Positions 20,785 to 29,088 of a stretch of DNA of 64,000 bases are shown here, piece after piece. Position 1 is the stretch's first letter, and every line of letters starts with the position of its first letter. Source of the DNA: Actinomadura cremea (GTDB lineage Bacteria > Actinomycetota > Actinomycetes > Streptosporangiales > Streptosporangiaceae); assembly GCF_014648495.1 (NCBI RefSeq), contig NZ_BMRF01000002.1, positions 816,392-880,391 on the forward strand. The letters run 5' to 3'. Position numbers and translations under genes: made by a program. The notes under the pieces were generated by a model that saw only the letters and a list, made by a program, of their open reading frames with translations, made no database searches and was not told where the DNA came from.

Positions 20785-22857
20785 TCAGGACCGCGTCAGG
20801 TCGTAGAGGGCGGTGCCCCCGATCTCCGTCGCGGTGTAGGTGGCGGCGACCCACTCGGCGATCTTCCGCGCGGCGTCGCTGCCGCTCGCGCCGCCGCGCG
20901 TCCCGCCGGACCCGCCGCCGACGAAGTAGTGGATCTTCCCCTCCTGGACGAGTGCCTGGAACTCGGCGAGGGTCGGGGCCGGGTCGGTGCCGTTGAAGCC
21001 GCCGACCGCCATGACCGGCTCGCCCGCCGCCAGCTGGTACCCGGCGGCGCTGTTGGACCCGACGGCCGCCGCGACCCAGGTGTAGGACCCGGCGTCGGCC
21101 TTGAGCGCCGCGACGACCTCGGCGGCGGGCGACGCGGTGTCCAGCAGCCCGCCCGGACCACCGCTGCCGCTCGGCCCGCCGGGGCCCGCGCCACGGCCGC
21201 CGGGGCTCCCGGGGCCCGCGGCGCCGCCCGGACGCGGGCCGAAGCCGCCGCCGTCCCGCCGTCCCGGCATGGCTCCCGTCCCCTGGACGCCGCCCTGCGG
21301 CGCGGCGAGCCGGGGCCCGCCGCCTCCCGGCGGCCCGCCGCCCGGACGTCCGCCCCGGCCCGGCCCGAACCCGCCGGACGTGCTCGGCCCGGCGGTGACG
21401 ATCGCGCCCGTGTGCGGCGTCCGGACGGTCTCCAGCGCGTACGCGGCGGGCCCGGCGAGGCCCGCGGCGACGGCCAGGGCGAGGGCGGCGACCAGCACCC
21501 GGCCGCGCAGCACCCGGTTCGCGGCGAGCCCGGCCGCGGCGAGGAGCCCCCCGCCCGCGACCACCGGCCCGAGCCACGCGTTCCACGACGCGCTGCGGTC
21601 GAGCAGCACGTACGCCCACACCGCCGTGACCGCGACCGCCGCCGCCAGGACGCCGGACGCCCAGGCGGTGCGGCGCCGCTCCCACAGCAGTGCCGCGCCG
21701 ATCCCGACGAGCGCGGCGACCGCCGGGGCGAGCGCGACCGTGTAGTACTCGTGGAAGATCCCCTGCATGTGGCTGAAGATCACCGCGGTGAGCAGCAGCC
21801 AGCCGCCCCACAGCGCCGGCGCCGCGCGGGCCGGATCGGTGCGCGGCGCCCGCCGCGTCGCCCACAGCCCGGCCGCGAGCAGGACGAGCGCGGCGGGCAG
21901 CAGCCACGACACCTGACCGCCGATCACGGAACCGAACATCCGGCCCCAGCCCGCGTCCTGGTTCGTGTTCCCGAGACCGCCCGTCTCGTCGCCGTTGAGG
22001 CGTCCGAGGCCGTTGTAGCCGAGCGCCAGCTCCAGCACCGAGTCGCGCTGGGACCCGCCGATGTAGGGACGGGACGACGCGGGCACCACGGCCACGATCG
22101 CGACCCACCAGCCCGCCGACACGAGCAGCGCTGCCCCGGCGAGCACCAGCTGCCACAGCCGCCGCCGGACGGGCGTCGGCGCGGCGACCAGGTAGACCAG
22201 CGCGAACACCGGCACGACCAGGAACGCCTGCAGCATCTTGGCCAGGAAGCCGGTGCCCACGCAGGCGGCGGCGAACACCAGCCAGCGGGTGCTCGCGTTC
22301 TCCTGCGCGCGGACGATCCCGTACGCGCCGAGCGTCAGCAGCAGCACCAGCAGGGCGTCCGGGTTGTTGAACCGGAACATCAGCGCCGCGACCGGCGTCA
22401 GTGCCAGCGCCGCCCCGGCCAGCAGCCCCGCCCAGGCCGGGAACCGGCGGTGCACGGCCGCGTAGAGCGTGCCGACGGTCGCCACGCCCATCAGCGCCTG
22501 CGGCACCAGGACGCTCCACGCGTTGACGCCGAACACGCGGGCGGTCAGCGCCATCGGCCACAGCGCGCCCGGCGTCTTGTCGACGGTGATGGCGCCCGCC
22601 GCGTCCGAGGCGCCGAAGAAGAACGCCTTCCAACTCGTCGCGCCCGCCTGCACGGCCGCCGAGTAGAACGCGTTCGCCCAGCCGGAGGCGCCCAGCCCCC
22701 ACAGGTACAGGACGGCCGTGGCCGCCAGCAGCGCCAGCAGGGCGGGACGGGCCCAGGCCGGATCGGCGCCGGGCCCGCGCCACAGCCGCCGGACGCGCCC
22801 GTCCCGGCGGGACGACGCGGTCGAGTCGGGCGGTGCGCCCGGAAGTGTCGAGGTCAT
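20785..22857 (-). CDS. YkcB-like GT39 membrane glycosyltransferase (copy 1)
   Basis: ArnT/PMT-type polytopic glycosyltransferase of 690 aa that would move a sugar from a polyprenyl phosphate carrier at the outer face of the membrane. About 12 membrane segments span residues 35-470. Motifs include the catalytic acidic loop after WANAFYSAAV with VDKTPGALWP, and FNNPDALL. A Gly/Pro-rich linker (about 475-590) leads to a C-terminal globular domain (YTWVAAAVGSNSAAGYQ, PVMAVGGFNGTDP) like the C-domain of Bacillus YkcB. It is third in an operon of GT2-GtrA and two YkcB paralogues, and lies 13 bp downstream of copy 2. Acceptor, probably a cell-wall polymer or protein, unknown. Confidence 0.88.
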   Translation of the reverse strand: MTSTLPGAPPDSTASSRRDGRVRRLWRGPGADPAWARPALLALLAATAVLYLWGLGASGWANAFYSAAVQAGATSWKAFFFGASDAAGAITVDKTPGALWPMALTARVFGVNAWSVLVPQALMGVATVGTLYAAVHRRFPAWAGLLAGAALALTPVAALMFRFNNPDALLVLLLTLGAYGIVRAQENASTRWLVFAAACVGTGFLAKMLQAFLVVPVFALVYLVAAPTPVRRRLWQLVLAGAALLVSAGWWVAIVAVVPASSRPYIGGSQRDSVLELALGYNGLGRLNGDETGGLGNTNQDAGWGRMFGSVIGGQVSWLLPAALVLLAAGLWATRRAPRTDPARAAPALWGGWLLLTAVIFSHMQGIFHEYYTVALAPAVAALVGIGAALLWERRRTAWASGVLAAAVAVTAVWAYVLLDRSASWNAWLGPVVAGGGLLAAAGLAANRVLRGRVLVAALALAVAAGLAGPAAYALETVRTPHTGAIVTAGPSTSGGFGPGRGGRPGGGPPGGGGPRLAAPQGGVQGTGAMPGRRDGGGFGPRPGGAAGPGSPGGRGAGPGGPSGSGGPGGLLDTASPAAEVVAALKADAGSYTWVAAAVGSNSAAGYQLAAGEPVMAVGGFNGTDPAPTLAEFQALVQEGKIHYFVGGGSGGTRGGASGSDAARKIAEWVAATYTATEIGGTALYDLTRS

Positions 22858-22870
22858 GGTGGTCCTCCCG

Positions 22871-25090
22871 TCAGCCGAGCCGGTACAGCCCGGCGCCGGA
22901 CTCGGACGTCGCGGACGTCGCGGACGTCGCGGGCGCCGACGTGCCGCCGTACTCGCTCGGCTGGACGAGCGTGCCGTGCTCCCGCACCCACGCGGTGACG
23001 TCCGCGTCGCCGCGTCCGCCGGGCCCGCCCATGCGGCCGCCGAGGACGATGTACCGCAGCTTCCCGTCCTCGACCAGCTCTCGCAGCCTGTCGACGGTCA
23101 TCGCGGGGTCGCCGCCGGTGAAGCCGCCCATCGCGATGGCGGCCCGTCCGGTCCGCAGGATGATCTGGGACGCCTCCTGGGCGCTGGACACGGCCACCAG
23201 CCAGGTCGCGTCGCCCTGGTTCTCCTCCAGGTAGTCGATCATCTGCTCGTCGACCCCGCCCAGGCCGGGGCCACCGGCCCCGCCCGGCATCGAGCGCCCG
23301 CCCTGCGCGCGCCCGCGCTGTGCCCGTCCGTCCGGCATGCGCCCGTCCTGCGCCTGCCCGCCCTGACCGTTCCACCCGCCCGAGGACTCCCCACCTGGCG
23401 CGGATCCGCCGGGCGCGGAGCCGTCCTGCGCGGACCCGCCGGGCGGCTGCCCGCCGGGCGCGGATCCGCCGGGCGCGGACTCGCCGCCCGCACGGCCCGG
23501 GGAGCCGCCCGCGCCGGGTGGGCCACCGCGCCCGCCACCGCCCGGCATGCCGCCGAAACCGCCGCCCGAGGACGGTCCGGCGAGCGGGTTCGTGGCGTTC
23601 GGCGTCGACGCGGCGGCCGACACCGCGTAGGCGCCCGGACCGGCCAGCGCCGCCGCGAGCGCGCACACGATCCCGGCCCGCAGGACGGGACGTCCGACGC
23701 GCGCGGCGCGCGGGAGCCGGGCGACGACCAGGGCCGCGACCGCGAGGACCGTGGTCCCGGCGACGACCCAGCGCAGCCACGGGTGCCAGGACGGCGTGCG
23801 GTCCAGCAGCGCGAACGCCCACCAGCCCGTGACGGCGATCCCCGCCGGGAGGATCCACGCCCACGCCGCCGACCGGCGCGACGCGTCCGCCAGCAGGACG
23901 GCGCCGCCGCCGACGAGCGCGGCGGTCGCGGGGGCCAGCGCGGTCGTGTAGTACGGGTGGAAGGTGCCCTGCGCGAAGCTGAACACGGCGTAGTGCAGGG
24001 CCAGCGTCCCGCCCCACAGCAGCAGCGAGGCGCGCCGCGCGTCCGTGCGCGGCCGCCGCAGCGTGATCGCGAGCCCGGCGGCCAGGCAGATCACCGCGAG
24101 CGGGAGCAGCCACGAGATCTGCCCGCCGATCGTGTCGTTGAACAGGCGGCCCGCGCCCGCCGCGCCGCCGAACCCCGGGCCGCCCCCGCCGCCGCCCGGC
24201 CCGCCGCCGGGACCGCCGTCCTGGCCGAACACGCGGCCGAGGCCGTTGTAGCCGATGACGAGGTCCCACGCCGTCCCGTCCGTGCTGCCGCCGATGAACG
24301 GACGGCGGTCCGCCGGGACGAGGTCCACGATCAGGATCCACCAGAGGCTCGACACGGCCAGCACGCCGCCGGCCGCCAGCAGGTGCAGGACGCGGCGCAC
24401 GAGTCCGGGCCGCGCCGCGATCAGGTACGCGAGCGCGAGCGCGGGCACGATGATGAACGCCTGCAGCATCTTCGTGTTGAAGCCGCAGCCGACGAGGAAC
24501 GCCGCGAGCAGCAGCGGGCGCAGGCGTCCGGTGTCGATGGCGCGCTGCGTCGCCCATACCGCCCCGACCAGGAACAGGAGCAGCAGCGTGTCGGGGTTGT
24601 TGTCGCGGTTGATCGCGACGGTGATCGGGGTCAGCGCCAGGACGGACGCCGCGGCGAGCGCCGCCGGATGCCCGAACGCCCGCCGCACCGCCGCGTACAG
24701 GACGGCGACGGCGGCGACGCCCGCGACGACCTGCGGCAGCAGCAGGCTCCAGGAGCCGAAGCCGAGGACGCGGGCGAACAGGCCCATCGCCCACAGCGCC
24801 ATCGGCGGCTTGTCGACGGTGATGAACGAACCGGCGTCCAGGGAGCCGAAGAAGAACGCCTTCCAGCTCTGGGTGCCGCTCTTGACGGCGGCCGAGTAGT
24901 ACGCGTTCGCGTACCCGGACTCCGTCAGCCCCCACGCGTACAGCGCCGCCGCCAGGACGAGGACGGCCCACAGCGCGGGGCGCGCCCAGCGCGGATCGTC
25001 GGACGCGCCGAGGAACAGGCGCCGCACGCGTCCGCGTTCGGCCCGCCGCGGCTCGGGCGGACGGGCGGTCGTGGTCGCGGTCGTCGTCAT
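22871..25090 (-). CDS. YkcB-like GT39 membrane glycosyltransferase (copy 2)
   Basis: Paralogue of the downstream gene, 739 aa, with the same 12-segment membrane core, the same VDKPPMALWA and NRDNNPDTLL motifs and the same C-terminal domain (ATWLVAVSSAQEASQI, AIAMGGFTGGDP). It differs by two low-complexity insertions: an all Gly/Pro loop in the core (about residues 285-305) and a long linker of repeated SAPGG-like units before the C-domain. Near the end a triple 9-bp repeat codes ATSATSATS. The ATG at 25090 overlaps the stop of the GT2-GtrA gene (ATGA), so the two are translationally coupled. The polyprenyl-sugar donor is probably made by that GT2 domain. Confidence 0.88.
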   Translation of the reverse strand: MTTTATTTARPPEPRRAERGRVRRLFLGASDDPRWARPALWAVLVLAAALYAWGLTESGYANAYYSAAVKSGTQSWKAFFFGSLDAGSFITVDKPPMALWAMGLFARVLGFGSWSLLLPQVVAGVAAVAVLYAAVRRAFGHPAALAAASVLALTPITVAINRDNNPDTLLLLFLVGAVWATQRAIDTGRLRPLLLAAFLVGCGFNTKMLQAFIIVPALALAYLIAARPGLVRRVLHLLAAGGVLAVSSLWWILIVDLVPADRRPFIGGSTDGTAWDLVIGYNGLGRVFGQDGGPGGGPGGGGGGPGFGGAAGAGRLFNDTIGGQISWLLPLAVICLAAGLAITLRRPRTDARRASLLLWGGTLALHYAVFSFAQGTFHPYYTTALAPATAALVGGGAVLLADASRRSAAWAWILPAGIAVTGWWAFALLDRTPSWHPWLRWVVAGTTVLAVAALVVARLPRAARVGRPVLRAGIVCALAAALAGPGAYAVSAAASTPNATNPLAGPSSGGGFGGMPGGGGRGGPPGAGGSPGRAGGESAPGGSAPGGQPPGGSAQDGSAPGGSAPGGESSGGWNGQGGQAQDGRMPDGRAQRGRAQGGRSMPGGAGGPGLGGVDEQMIDYLEENQGDATWLVAVSSAQEASQIILRTGRAAIAMGGFTGGDPAMTVDRLRELVEDGKLRYIVLGGRMGGPGGRGDADVTAWVREHGTLVQPSEYGGTSAPATSATSATSESGAGLYRLG

Positions 25091-26391
25091 GACACCGGCC
25101 CTCCGGTCTCCCCGGCGGTGGCCGGGGCGTCGGCGGACGTGCGGGCGTCCCGGCCGCCCAGCCGGCGCGGGTGGAAGATCCACGCGCGCATCAGCAGGAA
25201 GCGCACCAGCGTCGCCGTCCCGTTCGCGGCGACGAGCGCGAGCACCTCGACCGTCCGGGACGATCCGGGCGCGGCGGCGTGCAGCAGCGCGAGCCCGCCC
25301 GAGCTGAGCGCCAGCCCGATCAGGAACGCCAGGCCCCCTTCGAGTTGATGCCGGAACGCCCGCCGGGGCCCGGTCACGCCGAAGGTGAAGCGCCGGTTCG
25401 CGGCGGTGTTGCCGATCGTGGTGATCACGAGCGACAGGGCGTTCGCCCACAGCGGCCCCATCACCGTCCGGAACAGGACGAACAGCACGAGCTGCGCGAG
25501 CGTCGAGAAGACCCCGATGACGGCGAAGGCGGGGAGCTGGTGCGCCATCCCGGCGGGCAGCCGGGGGCGGCCCGCGGCGGCGCCGCGCCCGGCGACGGGG
25601 GCGCCGAAGGCCCCGGTCACCATGCGGCGCGCGACGCGCGCCATGCCCCGCAGGTCGTCGCGGGCGGTGCGCAGGACGTCCACGCGGCTGTCGGGATCGT
25701 CCACCCAGTCGACCGGCACCTCGTGGATGCGCAGCCCGTTGCGCTCGGCGAGCAGCAGCAGCTCGGTGTCGAAGAACCACTCCTCGTCCTCGACCTGCGG
25801 CAGGAGCGCCTGGACGATCTCGGTGCGGGCGGCCTTGAAGCCGCACTGCGCGTCGCTGAACCCGGCGGCGAGCGTGGCGCGCAGCAGCAGGTTGTAGCAG
25901 CGGGAGATCACCTCCCGGCGCGGTCCCCGCACGACCGCCGCCCCCCGGCTGAGCCGGCTGCCGATCGCGAGGTCGCTGTGCCCGGAGATGAGCGGCGCGA
26001 CCAGTGGCAGGAACGCGTCCAGGTCCGTGGACAGGTCCACGTCCATGTAGGCGACGACGTCGGCGTCGCTGGTGCCCCACGCGTGCCGGAGCGCGCGCCC
26101 GCGTCCCTTGAGGTCGAGCCGGATCGCCCGGACCCCCGCGTGCTCGGCCGTCAGCCGCCGCGCGACCGCCCACGTGCCGTCGGTGCTGGCGTTGTCGACG
26201 ACCGTGACGCGGAACGAGTACGGGAACGTGTCGGCGAGGTAGGCGTGCAGCCGCCCGATGCCGGCGGCGAGCACGCGCTCCTCGTTGTACACGGGCACGA
26301 CCACTTCCACCAGCCTGCCTCCGCCCCCGCCGTCCCGCGGGGACGGGGGAGGCCCGGTGGGCGTGCCCCGTTCGGTGACAAGGTGACTCAT
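25087..26391 (-). CDS. Bifunctional polyprenyl-phosphate glycosyltransferase (GT2) with GtrA domain
   Basis: Fusion protein of 434 aa. The N-terminal half (about 30-230) is a DPM1-like GT2 domain (VEVVVPVYNEERVL, DVVAYMDVDLSTDLDAF, QCGFKAAR) that would make polyprenyl-phosphate-sugar in the cytoplasm. The C-terminal half (about 280-420) is a four-segment GtrA domain that may flip the lipid-sugar. This is the expected donor supplier for the two GT39 enzymes encoded downstream, with which it overlaps by 4 bp. ATG at 26391 is chosen; GTG at 26406 is in frame, and neither has a strong ribosome binding site. The response-regulator gene lies 78 bp upstream on the same strand. Confidence 0.88.
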   Translation of the reverse strand: MSHLVTERGTPTGPPPSPRDGGGGGRLVEVVVPVYNEERVLAAGIGRLHAYLADTFPYSFRVTVVDNASTDGTWAVARRLTAEHAGVRAIRLDLKGRGRALRHAWGTSDADVVAYMDVDLSTDLDAFLPLVAPLISGHSDLAIGSRLSRGAAVVRGPRREVISRCYNLLLRATLAAGFSDAQCGFKAARTEIVQALLPQVEDEEWFFDTELLLLAERNGLRIHEVPVDWVDDPDSRVDVLRTARDDLRGMARVARRMVTGAFGAPVAGRGAAAGRPRLPAGMAHQLPAFAVIGVFSTLAQLVLFVLFRTVMGPLWANALSLVITTIGNTAANRRFTFGVTGPRRAFRHQLEGGLAFLIGLALSSGGLALLHAAAPGSSRTVEVLALVAANGTATLVRFLLMRAWIFHPRRLGGRDARTSADAPATAGETGGPVS

Positions 26392-26469
26392 GACGGCCAC
26401 GTTCACCGGCGAGTGTGGGAGCGCCCTGAGGCGCGGATTAAGCCCGCATGAGGATCCGGAGGCCCGCCC

Positions 26470-27198
26470 TCACGGCGAGGGGGCGGCCCGCAGCACGTAT
26501 CCGACGCCCCGGACGGTGTGGACGAGCCGCGGCATGCCGTCCACCTCCGTCTTGCGACGCAGGTACATCACGTACACGTCCAGGGAGTTCGACGCGGGCT
26601 CGAAGTCGAACCCCCACACCGCCTTGAGGATCTGCTCCCGCGTCAGCACCTGCCTGGGGTGCGTCAGGAACGTCTCCAGCAGCATGTATTCGGTACGGGT
26701 CAGCTCCAGGTGACGCCCGGCGCGCGTCACCTCGCGGGTCGTCGTGTCCATGCGCAGGTCGTCGAACGCCAGGACGTCGTCGCGCGCGCCCGCCGCGTCC
26801 GCGTTCATCCGGCCGCGCCGCAGCAGCGCCCGGACGCGCGCGAGCAGCTCGTCGAGCTCGAACGGCTTCGCGAGGTAGTCGTCGGCGCCCGCGTCCAGCC
26901 CCGTCACCCGGTCGCCGACCATGTCCCGGGCGGTCAGCATCAGGACCGGGACGGACTCGCCGAGCGCCCGCAGCCGCCTGCAGGCCGTCAGCCCGTCCAT
27001 GCGCGGCATCAGCACGTCCAGGACGACCAGGTCGGGACGCTCGCGCGCCACCGCGGCGAGCGCGGCGACGCCGTCGGCCGCCGCCGCGGTCCGGTACCCC
27101 TCGAACTCCAGGCTCCCGGTCAGCGCCTCCCGCACCGCCGGTTCGTCGTCCACGATCAGGATCCGCGCGGGCGCCGCCCCCTGCGTGCCAGGTTCCAT
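26470..27198 (-). CDS. OmpR-family response regulator (MprA-like), no adjacent kinase
   Basis: Two-domain response regulator of 242 aa. The receiver domain has D18-D19, the phosphoacceptor D61 in [13 protein letters not shown], and K111-type lysine in [13 protein letters not shown]. The C-terminal winged helix (about 145-240) includes [15 protein letters not shown] and [12 protein letters not shown]. Closest in motif to the MprA/TcrA group. No histidine kinase gene is next to it, so it is an orphan or its kinase lies elsewhere. It sits just upstream of the glycosyltransferase operon on the same strand and may control it. Three 11-bp-spaced direct repeats in its promoter look like its binding site. 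Confidence 0.92.
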   Translation of the reverse strand: MEPGTQGAAPARILIVDDEPAVREALTGSLEFEGYRTAAAADGVAALAAVARERPDLVVLDVLMPRMDGLTACRRLRALGESVPVLMLTARDMVGDRVTGLDAGADDYLAKPFELDELLARVRALLRRGRMNADAAGARDDVLAFDDLRMDTTTREVTRAGRHLELTRTEYMLLETFLTHPRQVLTREQILKAVWGFDFEPASNSLDVYVMYLRRKTEVDGMPRLVHTVRGVGYVLRAAPSP

Positions 27199-27247
27199 GC
27201 ACTCACAGTAATCAACCCGTGCACCCTGCTAAGGCCGGGTATGGGCC

Positions 27248-27277
27248 TTTCTCATCGTTCTCTCAGACAACGCTCAA
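27248..27277. promoter_or_regulatory. Three direct repeats at 11-bp spacing, response-regulator site
   Basis: TTTCTCAT, TCTCTCAG and ACGCTCAA share the core CTCA and are spaced exactly 11 bp, one helical turn each. They lie in the 110-bp divergent gap between the OmpR-type regulator and the GAF-PucR gene. Tandem half-sites at this spacing are typical for OmpR-family dimers. Confidence 0.5.
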
Positions 27278-27314
27278 CCGCCTTTCATGCAACCGCCACG
27301 GATAGCCTTTGCCG

Positions 27315-29021
27315 GTGAACACGCGTGAGCTGCAGGCGCTGTACGACCTGGCGCTGCGGCTGTCGGGGGTGCACGACGTCGACGCGCTGCTCCAGGACGT
27401 CGTCGCCCAGGCCCGCCGCATGCTGGACGCCGACATCGCCTACCTCGCCCTCACCGAGGACGACGGCGCCCTCACGATCGAGGTCACCGACGGCTCGCTC
27501 GGCCCCCGGCTGCGCGGCGTCCGGCTCGCGCCGCACGTCGGCGTCGCCGGTCGCGTCGCCGACCGCGGCGAGCCGGTGCGCAGCTCCGACTACCTCGCCG
27601 ACCGCGACCTCGCCCACAACGACGCCGTCGACCGCGTCGTCCGGGAGGAGGGGCTGCGGACGATCGTCGGGGTCCCGCTGCGGCTGCGCGGCCGGGTCAT
27701 CGGCGTGCTGATGGTCGCGCAGCGGCGGGTCCGCGACTTCACCGGCCGCGACATGTCGTTCCTCGCCTCGCTCGGCTCGTTCGCGGCCGTCGCGATCGAC
27801 AACGCCCGGCTGATCACCGAGCACCGGCGGGCCGCCGCCGAGCTGACCGCCGCCAACGCCGAGCTGCGGCGGCACGTGGGCGGCGCCGACCGGGCCGCCC
27901 GCATGCACGGCCGGATGCTCGCGATCGCGCTGCGCGGCGACGGCGCCGAGGAGGTCGTGCTCGCCGTCTCCGCCGAGTTCTCCGGGACGGTCCTGCTCGT
28001 CGACGAGCGCGACCGGCCCCGCGTCGCCGCGTCCGGCGGAACCGTGCGTCCGGCGGTCCCGCTGGTGGGGGAGCGCCCGTCCGCCGCGTTCGCCGCCGAG
28101 CGCCGCACCCGCCGCGACGCCGGCACCGTGACCGTGCCCGTCGCGTCCGCCCGCGCCTACTTCGGCGCCCTGCAGGTGACCCCCGACGCGCCCCTGCAGG
28201 ACCAGGACGTCCGCGTCCTGGAGCGCGCCGCGATGACGCTCGCGCTCGTCCTGGTCGTCGAGCAGGCCGTCGGCGACGCCGAACGCCGCACCGCCACCGA
28301 CCTGGTCGAGCGGCTCGTCACCGGCCGGATCGGGGACGAGGCCGCGTTCGCCCGCCGGGTGCGCCCCCTCGGCCTCGACCTGCGCGCCGCCCACCGCGTC
28401 CTGGTCGCCGAGGCCGCCGACGACGCCCGCGCGCCGGCGCGGCTCGGCGACCTGGTGCGGGAGCACGGCGGGATCGCCGCCCCCCTGCGCGGACGCCTCG
28501 TCGCGTTCGTCCGCGCGGACGACGACGTCCTGCGGGCGTTCGCCGCGACGGTCGGCGGGACGTGCGGCCTCGGCGGCCCCGCCGCCGGCGCCGCCGACCT
28601 CGCCGCCGCGCACGCCGACGCGTCCGCGTGCGTCACCGTGCTGAAGAGCCTCGCCCGCGAGGGGGCCTGCGCCGCGCCCGCCGACCTCGGCCCCTACCGG
28701 TACCTGCTGAGCGGTTCGGGGCGCGCGGACGCCGCCCGGTTCGTCCGCGCGACCCTCGGGCCCCTGCTCGACCACGACGACCGGCGCGGCAGCGACCTCG
28801 TCCGCACCGCCGACGCGTTCCTCACCGGCGGCCGCCACCATGCCGACACGGCCGCCGCCCTGCACATCCACGCCAACACCCTGTACCAGCGGCTCGACCG
28901 GATCACCGCGCTGCTCGGCGACGGGTGGCGGCACGGCGACCGCGCCCTGGACGTCCAGCTCGCCCTCCGGCTGCACCGCCTCGCCGCCGACCTGTGTGGG
29001 GATCCTCCACCGAACCCGTGA
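27315..29021 (+). CDS. GAF-domain PucR-type transcriptional regulator
   Basis: Regulator of 568 aa. A GAF domain occupies about residues 5-175 (DADIAYLALTEDDGALTIEV...FLASLGSFAAVAIDNARL). A linker region follows, then a central domain, and the C-terminal PucR helix-turn-helix (about 485-555; TADAFLTGGRHHADTAAALHIHANTLYQRLDRI, motif at HANTLYQRL). PucR-type proteins activate catabolic genes in response to small molecules bound by GAF or similar domains. Start is uncertain: GTG at 27315, or TTG at 27309, with no strong ribosome binding site. It lies 67 bp upstream of the GlcD-like oxidase on the same strand and a palindrome sits between them, so that oxidase is the likely target. Confidence 0.9.
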   Translation: MNTRELQALYDLALRLSGVHDVDALLQDVVAQARRMLDADIAYLALTEDDGALTIEVTDGSLGPRLRGVRLAPHVGVAGRVADRGEPVRSSDYLADRDLAHNDAVDRVVREEGLRTIVGVPLRLRGRVIGVLMVAQRRVRDFTGRDMSFLASLGSFAAVAIDNARLITEHRRAAAELTAANAELRRHVGGADRAARMHGRMLAIALRGDGAEEVVLAVSAEFSGTVLLVDERDRPRVAASGGTVRPAVPLVGERPSAAFAAERRTRRDAGTVTVPVASARAYFGALQVTPDAPLQDQDVRVLERAAMTLALVLVVEQAVGDAERRTATDLVERLVTGRIGDEAAFARRVRPLGLDLRAAHRVLVAEAADDARAPARLGDLVREHGGIAAPLRGRLVAFVRADDDVLRAFAATVGGTCGLGGPAAGAADLAAAHADASACVTVLKSLAREGACAAPADLGPYRYLLSGSGRADAARFVRATLGPLLDHDDRRGSDLVRTADAFLTGGRHHADTAAALHIHANTLYQRLDRITALLGDGWRHGDRALDVQLALRLHRLAADLCGDPPPNP

Positions 29022-29043
29022 CCGGACGGCGAGAGTCTCCATA

Positions 29044-29055
29044 GTGACCGGTCAC
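29044..29055. promoter_or_regulatory. Perfect 12-bp palindrome GTGACCGGTCAC before the FAD oxidase
   Basis: A fully self-complementary 12-mer, 34 bp upstream of the GTG chosen as the oxidase start and 22 bp after the PucR stop. It is a candidate binding site for that regulator. It also shows why the earlier in-frame GTG at 29044 is a poor start choice. Confidence 0.45.
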
Positions 29056-29088
29056 GGCCACGGCATAGCATCGGCTACCGAAAGCGAG

